DNA of 64,000 bases, taken from the NCBI RefSeq assembly GCF_900182985.1, contig NZ_FXUY01000002.1:917001-981000 (forward strand). Direction: 5' to 3'. The notes beneath the pieces are model-generated. The model was not told the DNA's origin, made no database searches, and was given only the letters and a program-made list of their open reading frames with translations. Below are positions 49,646-58,283 of the stretch, piece by piece. How positions within the stretch are numbered: position 1 is the first letter of the stretch; each line of letters starts with the position of its first letter. The stretch comes from Pseudomonas helmanticensis (GTDB taxonomy: Bacteria; Pseudomonadota; Gammaproteobacteria; Pseudomonadales; Pseudomonadaceae). The position numbers were made by a program, and so were the translations under genes.

Positions 49646-50900
49646 CAGGAGTGCCCTGGAACAAGTGCGCCAAGGCAGTCGCCATGCTGGGTGACAAGGG
49701 TAGACGAGGGACCAGTACCGCTTGCCAGGCGTGATACAGATCGGGTTTGCCCGCCCAGATATCGGCACTTGGCACGTTTTGCGGATTGAGCTCGTGGTGC
49801 CAGCTGCCGTCGCAACGGTCGATGAAATTCTCTTCGCAGAATTCCCAGAACAGCCGGTACCAGGTTTCGTATTGTTCATCGCCGGTGCGTTTGAGCAAGG
49901 CGCTGGCAGCGGCGCTGGCTTCGGCGTGCGTCCAGTGCAGGCGATGGCGGACGACGGCCTTGTTGCCCCAGTCGAGGGTGTAGACGATGCCCGGCAAACC
50001 ATCGACGTTCCAGCCGTTGCGGCAGTTGTTCTCGAAGAGTTTCTGCGCATCGGTCGCGAGCCAACCCGGTGTGAGCATGCCCGCCTGGACCCGCGCCGCT
50101 TCGAGGTGCAGCAACAGCCGCGCCCACTCGAAACCGTGGCCCGGCGTGGTGCCGTAGGGGCGGAAACCATCAGCAGGATTGTCGTGGTTGTATTCGCGCA
50201 ACGGCTGCCAGTCGCGGTCGAAGTGCTCGATGACCATGTAACCGTTGGCGGCGGCGTGGCCATGGATCACCCGCTCGACGATGCGTTGCGCACGCACCAG
50301 CCAGCGCGAGTCTTCAGTGACATCGGCCAGGGCGAGGAACGCTTCGGTGGCGTGCATGTTGCTGTTGGCGCCGCGATAAGCTTCTTCTTCACGCCAGTCG
50401 CGGTTGAAGAATTCGCGCATGGCGCCCTCTTCTTCGCTCCAGAAATACGTGTCGATGATGTCGATGGCGTCATCCAGCAACGCTTGCGCGCCGGGGCGTT
50501 TGGCGACCACAGCGGAGCTGGCGGCCAATGCGACGAACGCGTGCAGGTAGGCATTCTTGCCGGTGTTGTCGTCACGGTGTTCGGCGACGGCGAACCAACC
50601 GCCGTGCAATGCATCGCGCAATGGCCCGCGCAGGGCGGCGATGCCGTGATCGATCAGTTCGGCGAAACCCGGCAGGCCCTGGATATGGGCCATGGCGAAG
50701 CTGTGGGTCATGCGCGCAGTGTTCATGGTTTCGGCTTGCGCGTTGGCCGGCAGACGGCCGCGTTCGTCGAGGTTGCCGAAGCCTTCAGGGAGTTTTGCTG
50801 CCTTGGCGAAATCCAGCAGGCGCAGGCCTTCGGCGGCGAGCCATTGCTGGTGGGCAGGGGCGTTCAGCCAACTGCTGAAGCCGGGTTGGAAGAGATCCAT
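49641..50900 (-). CDS. AGE-family sugar isomerase (mannose isomerase/YihS-like)
   Basis: 419 residues, an (alpha/alpha)6-barrel of the N-acylglucosamine-2-epimerase superfamily. Conserved active-site stretches: NTARMTHSFAMAHIQG, ALHGGWF, RGANSNMHATEAFLALAD, TTPGHGFEWARLLL and HWTHAEASAAA, with the His/Glu set used for aldose-ketose isomerisation in YihS/mannose isomerase. It would turn mannose into fructose or a related sugar, widening the diet of the glucose transporter. It lies 118 bp upstream of gtsA and shares that gene's operator and CA motif, so it is part of the same regulon. Confidence 0.88.
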   Translation of the reverse strand: MDLFQPGFSSWLNAPAHQQWLAAEGLRLLDFAKAAKLPEGFGNLDERGRLPANAQAETMNTARMTHSFAMAHIQGLPGFAELIDHGIAALRGPLRDALHGGWFAVAEHRDDNTGKNAYLHAFVALAASSAVVAKRPGAQALLDDAIDIIDTYFWSEEEGAMREFFNRDWREEEAYRGANSNMHATEAFLALADVTEDSRWLVRAQRIVERVIHGHAAANGYMVIEHFDRDWQPLREYNHDNPADGFRPYGTTPGHGFEWARLLLHLEAARVQAGMLTPGWLATDAQKLFENNCRNGWNVDGLPGIVYTLDWGNKAVVRHRLHWTHAEASAAASALLKRTGDEQYETWYRLFWEFCEENFIDRCDGSWHHELNPQNVPSADIWAGKPDLYHAWQAVLVPRLPLSPSMATALAHLFQGTPV

Positions 50901-50912
50901 GGTTGGCCTTTT

Positions 50913-50920
50913 TTGTTGTT
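50913..50920 (-). promoter_or_regulatory. Crc/Hfq-like CA motif in isomerase leader
   Basis: AACAACAA on the mRNA strand before the AAAAAAGG ribosome site, as in gtsA. Confidence 0.6.
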
Positions 50921-50960
50921 ATGACTGCGGGGAGTCTAAACAACGGGCCGGGGTGGGCTT

Positions 50961-51000
50961 GTAACGAAGGGGGCGGGGTTTGTCACCAGCCCGTGACAAA
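50961..51000. promoter_or_regulatory. Candidate GltR-type operator before the AGE isomerase gene
   Basis: GTAACGAAGGG (50961-50971), N9, TGTCACC (50981-50987), N5, GTGACA (50993-50998). The right part is a perfect palindrome, TTTGTCAC-CAGCCC-GTGACAAA. Identical layout to the gtsA site. Confidence 0.65.
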
Positions 51001-51006
51001 GAGCAA

Positions 51007-51198
51007 CCCCTCACCCCAGCCCTCTCCCGGAGGGAGAGGGGGCCGACCGCGGGGTATTGAAGAGTTACGCCGACCTGAAAGTTTTCAGCGAAACCATAAT
51101 CGACACAGTGTTTCAGGTCGATATATGACGCAAGACAACTCGGTCAGTCCCCTCTCCCTACGGGCGGTCCGACGTTTCGGGAGGGCTAGGGTGAGGGG
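51007..51198. repeat. Composite repeat A, copy 4
   Basis: cccctcaccccagccctctc ... gagggctagggtgagggg. The interior has cgacctgaaagttttcagcg and a caggtcgat mirror. The right arm is interrupted by about 17 bases (gcggtccgacgtttcgg) inside ctacggg...gagggc. It separates the isomerase from gltS. Confidence 0.88.
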
Positions 51199-51208
51199 TT
51201 CTTTTGAT

Positions 51209-52678
51209 CTAATCCACTGAACGCGGCAATTGCAGGGTCACCCGCAACCCACCCTCACGCAAATTCTGCAACGTCACTTCGCCGCCATGACTGTGAGCAA
51301 TATTGCGCGCAATACCCAACCCCAACCCATACCCCTGCTGCTGCCCCGCCAACCGGAAGTGCGGCTCGAACACCTGCTCCAGCCGCTGCTCCGGCACGCC
51401 CGGCCCTTCATCGTCGACATGCAAGACAAACGCGCTGTCATCGTCATCGATGTGCAGATGCGCGTTCTGCCCATACTTCAAGGCGTTGTCGATCAAATTG
51501 CCGATGCAACGCTTGAGCGCCAACGGTTTGCCCGGATACGCCGCCAACGCCCGGCCCTGCTGAGTCACGCGACCATTGCCGTTCGGCGCCAGATACGGCT
51601 CGACCAGACAATCGAGCACATGGTTGAGATCCACCGGCTCGATGTTCTCGTGGATGTCGGTGTCTTTCACGCATTGCAGCGCGCCTTTGACCAGCAGTTC
51701 CAGCTCGTCCAGATCACGGCCGAACTTGGCTTGCAGGGTTTCGTCTTCGAGCAATTCGACGCGTAGGCGCAAGCGCGTGATCGGTGTGCGCAGGTCGTGA
51801 GAAATCGCACTGAACAACTGACTGCGTTCGGTCAGGTAACGGCTGATGCGTTCGCGCATTGTGTTGAACGCACGGCCCACTTCGACCACTTCACTGCCGC
51901 CACCCTCGGCCACTGGCTCGACGTCGGCGCCCAGCGACATGTCCCGCGCTGCCCGTGCCAGACGCTTGAGCGGCCGGCTCTGCCAGTGCACCAATACGCC
52001 GATGAACAGCAGCAGAAAGCCGCTGGTGAGGACGATGAACCACACCTGCTGCGACGGCAGGCCTTGCTCTTCAAGACTGGTGTACGGCTCGGGCAGTAAA
52101 GAGGCGATGTACAGCCATTCGCCCGGCGCCATCTGGATCTGTGTGACCAGCACAGGCGGGTTCACCGGCTCCAGGGTCAGCGCGTAATGCGCCCACGAAC
52201 GTGGCAACTCATCGAGCTTCAGCCCGGCGTTGAAAATCCGCAGGTCCTCGGGACTGACAAAGGTCACTGAAATATCCGTGTCATGGCCGAGGGTCTGGCG
52301 CAGTACTTCGTCGACCGCTTTCATCACCGCCGCTTTACGCGGCGTCACCGGTAGCACGTCCATGCCGAGCGGTTTGTCGTTGAGCGTCACGACAAATCGG
52401 GTGCCGCCCATGCTGCGCAATTGGTCGAGTACCAACGGCCGGTAAGCCACCGGCAACGAGCGGAAGTAACTGACGCTGGCGGTCATCGAATGCGCAAGGC
52501 TGCGGGCGCTGGTGACCAGGCCTTCGAGCTGCGTGGCGCGCAGTTGCGAAACCCAGATCACACTCGACAGTGTTTGCGCGAACAACACCGCCAACAGCGT
52601 CAAGAGCAGCATTCGCCCAAGCAACGAGCGCGGCACCGGCACCCTGGCGGCGATTTTGCGCAACGACTCAGTGACCAT
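51209..52678 (-). CDS. gltS: Sensor histidine kinase of the glucose two-component system
   Basis: 489 residues from ATG 52678 (TTG 52687 is in frame). Two membrane helices (about 19-43 LGRMLLLTLLAVLFAQTLSS and about 215-237 VWFIVLTSGFLLLFIGVLVH) bracket a periplasmic sensor, then HAMP, the H-box FSAISHDLRTPITRLR, N/G boxes VDDEGPGVPEQRLEQVFEP and GYGLGLGIARNIAHSHGG. It signals to GltR for sugar transport genes; in P. aeruginosa the orthologue (GtrS) senses 2-ketogluconate and KDPG-type metabolites. The start overlaps the gltR 3' end by 11 bp. Confidence 0.93.
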   Translation of the reverse strand: MVTESLRKIAARVPVPRSLLGRMLLLTLLAVLFAQTLSSVIWVSQLRATQLEGLVTSARSLAHSMTASVSYFRSLPVAYRPLVLDQLRSMGGTRFVVTLNDKPLGMDVLPVTPRKAAVMKAVDEVLRQTLGHDTDISVTFVSPEDLRIFNAGLKLDELPRSWAHYALTLEPVNPPVLVTQIQMAPGEWLYIASLLPEPYTSLEEQGLPSQQVWFIVLTSGFLLLFIGVLVHWQSRPLKRLARAARDMSLGADVEPVAEGGGSEVVEVGRAFNTMRERISRYLTERSQLFSAISHDLRTPITRLRLRVELLEDETLQAKFGRDLDELELLVKGALQCVKDTDIHENIEPVDLNHVLDCLVEPYLAPNGNGRVTQQGRALAAYPGKPLALKRCIGNLIDNALKYGQNAHLHIDDDDSAFVLHVDDEGPGVPEQRLEQVFEPHFRLAGQQQGYGLGLGIARNIAHSHGGEVTLQNLREGGLRVTLQLPRSVD

Positions 52679-53399
52679 TGCCGGCAACCACGTTGGCTGC
52701 CAGTTGATAACCGCTGCCGCGCACGGTGCGAATCAGTCGTGGCGGTTTTTCAGTGTCGCGCAGGCGCTGACGCAAACGGCTGACAGCCATGTCGACGATG
52801 CGATCGAGCGGCATCAGGTCGCGGCCACGGGTGGCGTTGCCGATGGTGTCGCGGTCGAGGATTTCCTGCGGGTGATCAAGGAACAGTTTCAGCAGAGCGA
52901 AGTCGGCACCCGAGAGGATTACTTCCTCGCCGTCGGTGTGAAACAGCCGATGGCTGACCATGTCCAGCCGCCACTCGTCGAACGCCAGCACTTCACTGCC
53001 GCTGCGTTCCTGACCGAATTGCGCACGGCGCAGCAGGGCTTTGATGCGTGCCTGCAACTCGCGAGGGCTGAAGGGTTTGCCGAGGTAGTCGTCGGCGCCG
53101 AGTTCCAGCCCGATCACGCGGTCGGCTTCGTCGGAGCTGGCGGTGAGCATGATGATCGGCACCTGCGCCTGACGCGGATGCTGGCGCACCCAACGGCACA
53201 GGCTGAAACCGTCTTCGTCGGGCAGCATGACATCGAGGATCACCAGATCGCTCGGCGCTTCGTTGAGTGCCTGACGGAAACTGGCGCCATCGGCGGTGGC
53301 CCGCACCTGAAACCCGGCGCGGGTCAGGTAGGTTTCCAGCAACTCGCGTATTTCCTGGTCGTCATCGACCAACAATATCGACTTGTTGACTGAGCTCAC
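52668..53399 (-). CDS. gltR: OmpR-family response regulator GltR
   Basis: 243 residues from GTG 53399 (AGGA 10 bp upstream); the open frame extends to 53462 but into the CA motif and repeat B. Receiver domain: LLVDDDQEIRELL, phospho-acceptor Asp in LVILDVMLPDEDGF, ITMLTASSDEADR-type Thr and K in DDYLGKPFSP. The winged-helix output domain ends RTVRGSGYQLAAN. It regulates glucose transport genes. It sits between glk and gltS on the same strand. Confidence 0.94.
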   Translation of the reverse strand: MSSVNKSILLVDDDQEIRELLETYLTRAGFQVRATADGASFRQALNEAPSDLVILDVMLPDEDGFSLCRWVRQHPRQAQVPIIMLTASSDEADRVIGLELGADDYLGKPFSPRELQARIKALLRRAQFGQERSGSEVLAFDEWRLDMVSHRLFHTDGEEVILSGADFALLKLFLDHPQEILDRDTIGNATRGRDLMPLDRIVDMAVSRLRQRLRDTEKPPRLIRTVRGSGYQLAANVVAGNGH

Positions 53400-53412
53400 T
53401 TCGAAGGCATCC

Positions 53413-53420
53413 TTGTTGTT
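53413..53420 (-). promoter_or_regulatory. Crc/Hfq-like CA motif in gltR leader
   Basis: AACAACAA immediately followed by GGATG on the mRNA strand, overlapping the gltR ribosome-site region. Confidence 0.6.
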
Positions 53421-53450
53421 GGAATTGGGGCGGATTATGCCTGATGAACC

Positions 53451-53552
53451 GATCGTTCCCACGCTCTGCGTGGGAATGCCTCAAGGGACGCTCTGCGTCA
53501 AGTGACGCGGAGCGTCACGGGCTGCATTCCCACGCAGAGCGTGGGAACGATC
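53451..53552. repeat. Palindromic repeat B, copy 5 (between glk and gltR)
   Basis: gatcgttcccacgctctgcg and complement with inner ggacgctctgcgtc/gacgcggagcgtc. It lies within the edd-glk-gltR-gltS unit, ending 2 bp before the glk stop codon. Confidence 0.9.
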
Positions 53553-53553
53553 C

Positions 53554-54507
53554 TCAGCCAGCTTGCTCGAGGGCTACACCCGCGCCCATAAGGCCGGAAT
53601 ACGGCGCTGTCACCAGCCACACCGGAATGCCTTTGAAATAATCGCTCATACAACCTTTGTCCGCGAAGCTGCGGGCAAAACCGCTTTCGAGGAAGAAATC
53701 GGCAAAACGTGGAATCACACCACCGACGATAAACACCCCGCCACGCCCGCCCGTGGTCAGCACGTTGTTGCCGGCCACACGCCCAAGCCAGCAGCAGAAC
53801 TGCTCGAGCACTTCCAGGGCAATCGGATCGCCCGCCAGACCGGCCGCGGTAATCGCTTCCGGCGTATCGAGTGTCGGCTCATGGCCATCGACCGCGCAGA
53901 TCGCCCGGTAAACCCGTGGCAATCCACCACCGCTCAACGCGGTTTCGGCGCTGACATGGCCGATCTCGTTATGGATGTGCTGCCACAACTGGGTTTCACG
54001 CGGGCTGCTCAGCGGCAGATCAACGTGACCGCCCTCGCCCGGCAACGCCGCGAAACGACCTTCCCCCAGATCGAGCAAAGTGCCGACGCCAAGGCCGGTG
54101 CCCGGACCGATCACCACCGCCGGACGCAACGGTTCCGGCGTGCCTTCGCAAACCACACGGAATTCGCCCGGCTGCAAACGGGTCATGCCCAGCGCCATCG
54201 CCGAGAAGTCGTTGACCAGCAATAACTGCTCGACCTGCAAGGTTTTGCAGAATGCAGTGCGGCTCAGCCGCCAGTGATTGTTGGTGAACTTGAATTCATC
54301 GCCGCTGACCGGGCCGGCCACCGACAGGCACACTGAACCGATCGAACCCGGTGCCAAGCCAAGCCCGCTCAGATAGAGGCTGATCGCCTCTTCCGGGCTG
54401 GCGTGGTCGGCGGTGGCCAGGATCTGAACCGCTTCCAGTTGCTGGTTTTTCCACAGCGCAAACCGCGCGTTGGTGCCTCCGATGTCACCGACCAAAGCCA
54501 GTTTCAA
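53554..54507 (-). CDS. glk: Glucokinase
   Basis: 317 residues. ROK-independent bacterial glucokinase: [13 protein letters not shown] near the N-terminus (ATP phosphate loop), [10 protein letters not shown] with the catalytic Asp, GPGTGLGVG, and [12 protein letters not shown]. Phosphorylates glucose to glucose-6-phosphate. The frame begins with TTG at 54507 ([10 protein letters not shown] follows), and there is no ATG nearby; the TTGA overlaps the edd stop by 4 bp, so translation depends on termination of edd. It is co-transcribed with edd, then gltR and gltS. Confidence 0.94.
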   Translation of the reverse strand: MKLALVGDIGGTNARFALWKNQQLEAVQILATADHASPEEAISLYLSGLGLAPGSIGSVCLSVAGPVSGDEFKFTNNHWRLSRTAFCKTLQVEQLLLVNDFSAMALGMTRLQPGEFRVVCEGTPEPLRPAVVIGPGTGLGVGTLLDLGEGRFAALPGEGGHVDLPLSSPRETQLWQHIHNEIGHVSAETALSGGGLPRVYRAICAVDGHEPTLDTPEAITAAGLAGDPIALEVLEQFCCWLGRVAGNNVLTTGGRGGVFIVGGVIPRFADFFLESGFARSFADKGCMSDYFKGIPVWLVTAPYSGLMGAGVALEQAG

Positions 54508-56330
54508 TTAAGCGTCTCCAGGGCAGAAGTAAAGGCGCTGGCGCCCTGCTCTGCCGAGCTGAAGGCCATGCGCATGAAGCCGAACAGCTCACGTCCGCTG
54601 CCGATGTTGTTGGCCAACAGGCCCTTGGCGGGTTCGCGCGCTGCAAATTCTGCGGCGTCGACCTTGAGCTCCAAGGTGCCTTTGACGCCATCGACGCGGA
54701 TGATATCGCCCTCTTGCACGCGTGCCAAAGCGCCGCCGACATAAGCTTCGGGGCTGACGTGAATTGCCGCCGGGATTTTCCCCGAGGCGCCGGACATGCG
54801 TCCGTCCGTCACCAGCGCAACTTTGAAGCCGCGATCCTGCAGCACACCGAGGAACGGCGTCATCTTGTGCAGCTCGGGCATACCGTTGGAGCGCGGGCCC
54901 TGGAAGCGCATCACTGCAACGAAATCTTTTTCCAGCAGACCGGCCTTGAACGCGTCGGCCAGATCCTGTTGATCCTGGAACACCATCGCCGGCGCTTCGA
55001 CGATCTGGTTTTCCAGCGCCACAGCGGACACCTTCATCACACCGCGACCGAGGTTGCCTTCCATCACGCGCAAACCGCCTTCCGGCGAGAACGCACGGGC
55101 GACCGGACGCAGGATGTTTTCGTCGAGGCTGTCGAGCGGGCCTTCGCGCCAGATCAGTTCACCGTTATCAAGGAACGGTTCTTTGGTGTATTTGCTCAAG
55201 CCGTGACCGAGCACGGTGTTGACGTCTTCGTGCAACAGACCGGCGCCAAGCAGCTCGCGGATCAGGAACGACATGCCGCCCGCTGCCTGGAAGTGGTTGA
55301 TGTCGGCTTTGCCGTTCGGGTAGACGTGGCTCAGGGTCGGCACGACTTCGGAGAGGTCGGCCATGTCCTGCCAGGTCAGTTGAATGCCTGCGGCCATGGC
55401 GATGGCCGGCATGTGCAGGGTGTGGTTGGTCGAACCGCCGGTGGCGTGCAACGCAACAATCGAGTTGACCAGCGACTTCTCGTCGACGATTTCGCCGATC
55501 GGCATGAAGTTGCCGTTCTGCTTGGTCAAGCGCGTCACTTGGTGCGCGGCTTCGCGGGTCAGCGCGTCACGCAGCGGCGTGTTCGGGTTGACGAACGAGG
55601 CACCCGGCAAGTGCAGGCCCATGACTTCCATCAGCAATTGGTTAGTGTTGGCGGTGCCGTAGAAGGTGCAAGTGCCCGGGCTGTGGTAGGACTTCATCTC
55701 CGATTCCAGCAGCTCTTCGCGGGTGGCTTTGCCTTCGGCGTACTTCTGGCGGACGTCGGCTTTTTCCTTGTTGGAAATCCCCGAGACCATCGGCCCGCCC
55801 GGCACAAAGATCGTCGGCAGGTGACCGAAACGCAGCGACCCCATCATCAGGCCCGGAACAATTTTGTCGCAGATGCCGAGCATCAACGCGCCGTCGAACA
55901 TGTTGTGCGACAACGCCACCGCCGTGGACAACGCGATCACTTCGCGGCTCGGCAGGCTCAGTTCCATGCCCGGCTCGCCTTGGGTGACGCCGTCGCACAT
56001 TGCCGGCGTACCACCAGCGAACTGGCCGACCGAGCCGATTTCGCGCAGGGCGTTCTTGATCTGTTCCGGGAACACTTCATACGGCTGGTGCGCCGAGAGC
56101 ATGTCGTTATACGAAGAAACAATGGCGATGTTCGCCGAGTTCATCATCCGCAAGCTGTGTTTGTCTTCAGTGCCGCAACCGGCCACGCCGTGGGCGAAGT
56201 TGGCGCATTGCAGCTTGCCGCGCATCGGCCCGTCAGTGGCGGCGCCGCGAATCAGTGCAAGGTAAGCCTGACGCGTGGCGCGGCTGCGGGCGATAAGCCG
56301 TTCGGTGACCTCAAGAACGCGGGGATGCAT
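54504..56330 (-). CDS. edd: Phosphogluconate dehydratase
   Basis: 608 residues, the IlvD/Edd family. Fe-S ligand and active-site motifs: [71 protein letters not shown] and [23 protein letters not shown]. It dehydrates 6-phosphogluconate to KDPG. ATG 56330 has TGGAG 8 bp upstream. It is divergent from gap-1, with three TTGT/ACAA-type boxes in the 220 bp between. Confidence 0.95.
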   Translation of the reverse strand: MHPRVLEVTERLIARSRATRQAYLALIRGAATDGPMRGKLQCANFAHGVAGCGTEDKHSLRMMNSANIAIVSSYNDMLSAHQPYEVFPEQIKNALREIGSVGQFAGGTPAMCDGVTQGEPGMELSLPSREVIALSTAVALSHNMFDGALMLGICDKIVPGLMMGSLRFGHLPTIFVPGGPMVSGISNKEKADVRQKYAEGKATREELLESEMKSYHSPGTCTFYGTANTNQLLMEVMGLHLPGASFVNPNTPLRDALTREAAHQVTRLTKQNGNFMPIGEIVDEKSLVNSIVALHATGGSTNHTLHMPAIAMAAGIQLTWQDMADLSEVVPTLSHVYPNGKADINHFQAAGGMSFLIRELLGAGLLHEDVNTVLGHGLSKYTKEPFLDNGELIWREGPLDSLDENILRPVARAFSPEGGLRVMEGNLGRGVMKVSAVALENQIVEAPAMVFQDQQDLADAFKAGLLEKDFVAVMRFQGPRSNGMPELHKMTPFLGVLQDRGFKVALVTDGRMSGASGKIPAAIHVSPEAYVGGALARVQEGDIIRVDGVKGTLELKVDAAEFAAREPAKGLLANNIGSGRELFGFMRMAFSSAEQGASAFTSALETLN

Positions 56331-56389
56331 GTGTAGAACTCCAGGCTAACGGATGTGGCGACCTGATTGTCTATGCTGATCAAACGCCG

Positions 56390-56407
56390 TTGTTGTTGGA
56401 ATGACAG
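56390..56407. promoter_or_regulatory. CA motif and imperfect HexR-like box before edd
   Basis: TTGTTGTT (56390-56397; AACAACAA on the edd mRNA strand) and TTGT-TGGAATG-ACAG (56393-56407), one base from TTGT-N7-ACAA. It is part of an inverted repeat with attccaacaacaa at 56518-56530. Confidence 0.45.
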
Positions 56408-56450
56408 ACGGCTTTTTTGACCAATCGGACCAGTTGATTCAGGTCACTCG

Positions 56451-56465
56451 TTGTAGATAAAACAA
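56451..56465. promoter_or_regulatory. HexR operator candidate, edd/gap-1 intergenic
   Basis: TTGT-AGATAAA-ACAA, an exact fit to the TTGT-N7-ACAA HexR consensus and roughly midway between the two divergent start codons. Confidence 0.7.
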
Positions 56466-56512
56466 AATATTGCCACTAAAAAGGCTTGTTTTCTATTTTT
56501 ATGCGAATAATC

Positions 56513-56530
56513 TTGTAATTCCAACAACAA
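56513..56530. promoter_or_regulatory. Second TTGT-N7-ACAA box and CA motif in gap-1 leader
   Basis: TTGT-AATTCCA-ACAA (56513-56527), exact fit to the HexR pattern; AACAACAA at 56523-56530 also fits the Crc/Hfq target, about 20 bp before the gap-1 start. Confidence 0.55.
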
Positions 56531-56550
56531 AACGACGGCGGCGCTGTTCC

Positions 56551-57552
56551 ATGACTCTTCGAATCGCAATCAATGGTTTTGGCCGCATTGGCCGTAATGT
56601 CCTGCGCGCACTGTATACCCAAGGCTATCGACAGGATTTGCAGATCGTCGCCATCAACGATCTGGGCGACAGCTCGATCAACGCCCATCTGCTCAAATAC
56701 GACACCGTTCATGGCACGTTCGACGCGCAAGTCGAGCATGATAACGAGAGCCTGACGGTCAACGGCGACCGCATTGCCGTCAGCGCGATCCGCAACCCGG
56801 CCGAACTGCCATGGGCCGCGGAAAAAATCGACGTGGTATTCGAGTGCACCGGTCTGTTTACCGACCGAGCCAAAGCCGCCGCGCATCTTACTGCCGGCGC
56901 ACGCAAAGTGATCATCTCGGCCCCGGCCAAAGGCGCCGACGCCACCGTCGTTTATGGTGTGAACCACGACATTCTGCGCCAATCGCACCAGATCATCTCC
57001 AATGCTTCGTGCACCACCAACTGCCTGGCGCCGGTTGCCCAGGTGCTGCACCGTGAGCTGGGCATCGAAAGCGGTCTGATGACCACCATCCACGCCTACA
57101 CCAACGATCAGAACCTGACCGACGTCTATCACACCGACCCGTACCGCGCGCGTTCGGCCACGCAGAACATGATCCCGAGCAAGACCGGCGCCGCTGAAGC
57201 GGTGGGCCTGGTGTTGCCGGAACTGGCGGGCAAACTGACCGGCATGGCCGTGCGCGTACCGGTGATCAATGTGTCGCTGGTGGATTTGACCGTGCAGTTG
57301 AAAAAAGAAGCCAGCGCCGAGGAAGTCAACGCGCTGCTCAAGGCTGCCAGCCAACACTCGAAGATATTGGGTTACAACACGTTGCCGCTGGTTTCCAGCG
57401 ACTTCAACCACAACCCGCTGTCGTCGATCTTCGACGCCAACCACACCAAATCCAGCGGCAAACTGCTGAAAGTGCTGGCCTGGTACGACAACGAATGGGG
57501 CTTCTCGAACCGCATGCTGGATAACTGCCTGGCGTTGTGTAACGCGGAATAA
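56551..57552 (+). CDS. gap-1: Glyceraldehyde-3-phosphate dehydrogenase, type I
   Basis: 333 residues from ATG 56551; the frame is open upstream without homology. NAD-binding [10 protein letters not shown] at 7-16, catalytic Cys154 in SNASCTTNC, and [13 protein letters not shown] near the end. It oxidises the triose phosphate released by Eda. The NAD-type GxGRxGRN loop and the neighbouring glucose genes mark it as the catabolic isozyme (gapA in P. aeruginosa). It is divergent from edd with shared HexR-like boxes. A REP pair follows. Confidence 0.95.
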   Translation: MTLRIAINGFGRIGRNVLRALYTQGYRQDLQIVAINDLGDSSINAHLLKYDTVHGTFDAQVEHDNESLTVNGDRIAVSAIRNPAELPWAAEKIDVVFECTGLFTDRAKAAAHLTAGARKVIISAPAKGADATVVYGVNHDILRQSHQIISNASCTTNCLAPVAQVLHRELGIESGLMTTIHAYTNDQNLTDVYHTDPYRARSATQNMIPSKTGAAEAVGLVLPELAGKLTGMAVRVPVINVSLVDLTVQLKKEASAEEVNALLKAASQHSKILGYNTLPLVSSDFNHNPLSSIFDANHTKSSGKLLKVLAWYDNEWGFSNRMLDNCLALCNAE

Positions 57553-57567
57553 GGTTGCCCTGCCCCC

Positions 57568-57652
57568 CTGTAGGAGCTGCCGCAGGCTGCGATCTTTTGA
57601 TCTTGTTTTTAAGATCACCATCAAAAGATCGCAGCCTGCGGCAGCTCCTACA
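57568..57652. repeat. REP inverted pair (family C)
   Basis: ctgtaggagctgccgcaggc and complement facing inward, 15 bp after gap-1. Confidence 0.9.
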
Positions 57653-57711
57653 TTGGGTTCCATACCGGGCTTTACCGTTCTTTGACAATTCAGGGCTTGA
57701 CCATACGGGCA

Positions 57712-57730
57712 GATGATAAGCATTATCATT
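57712..57730. promoter_or_regulatory. Fur box before the ECF sigma gene
   Basis: gatgataagcattatcatt, a close match to the GATAATGATAATCATTATC Fur consensus with inverted symmetry, 25 bp before the GTG start. Iron would therefore repress the sigma/FecR pair. Confidence 0.85.
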
Positions 57731-57755
57731 TGCTCAAAATGGATCAGGTCCTCCC

Positions 57756-58283
57756 GTGAGTCAATCGCGCTTCAACCACGTCTTCCTCACCCAGCGCATG
57801 TCCCTGCTGCGGACGCTGGAACGGATGGTCAACAATCACAGCACCGCTGAAGACCTGTTGCAGGAGACCTACCTGCGCGTGACGCGGGCGCTGAGCGAGC
57901 GGGCCATCGATCATCTTGAACCCTTTGTTTTCCAGACCGCGCGCAATCTGGCGCTGGACCATTTGCGTGCGCGCAAGATCCATTCGCGCACGATGGTCGA
58001 TGACGTGCCGCAGGACATCGTGCACAGCATCGCCGCCCCCGCCAGCAGCGCCGAAGACGCCGCCCACGCCGAACAAATGCTGGAGCGCCTGAACGTGAGC
58101 CTCAGTCAACTCAGCCCGCGTCAGCAACAAATTTTCATCCTCAGCCGCTTGCACGGGCACAGCTATCAGGAAATTGCCGACGAACTGAGCGTTTCCCTCA
58201 GTACCGTGCAGAAGGAATTGAAACTGATCATGACCATTTGCATCGGCGTCGCCGAACGACACGACAGCAGCGGCAAGCTGTAA
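57756..58283 (+). CDS. ECF sigma factor of heme-uptake signalling (FecI/HxuI type)
   Basis: 175 residues from GTG 57756. Region 2 is at about 15-80 (MVNNHSTAEDLLQETYLRVTRAL, FVFQTARNLALDHLRARKI), region 4 at about 108-160 (LSPRQQQIFILSRLHGHSYQEIADELSVSLSTVQKELK). This is the iron-starvation FecI subgroup. Together with FecR, a TonB receptor carrying a signalling domain and a heme oxygenase it forms a cell-surface signalling cassette like HxuIRA of P. aeruginosa. The last codons lie in a hairpin-forming repeat. Confidence 0.92.
   Translation: MSQSRFNHVFLTQRMSLLRTLERMVNNHSTAEDLLQETYLRVTRALSERAIDHLEPFVFQTARNLALDHLRARKIHSRTMVDDVPQDIVHSIAAPASSAEDAAHAEQMLERLNVSLSQLSPRQQQIFILSRLHGHSYQEIADELSVSLSTVQKELKLIMTICIGVAERHDSSGKL

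Noticed and set aside
54714..56336. 540-codon frame opposite edd
   Set aside because: Antisense shadow of a well-conserved dehydratase gene.
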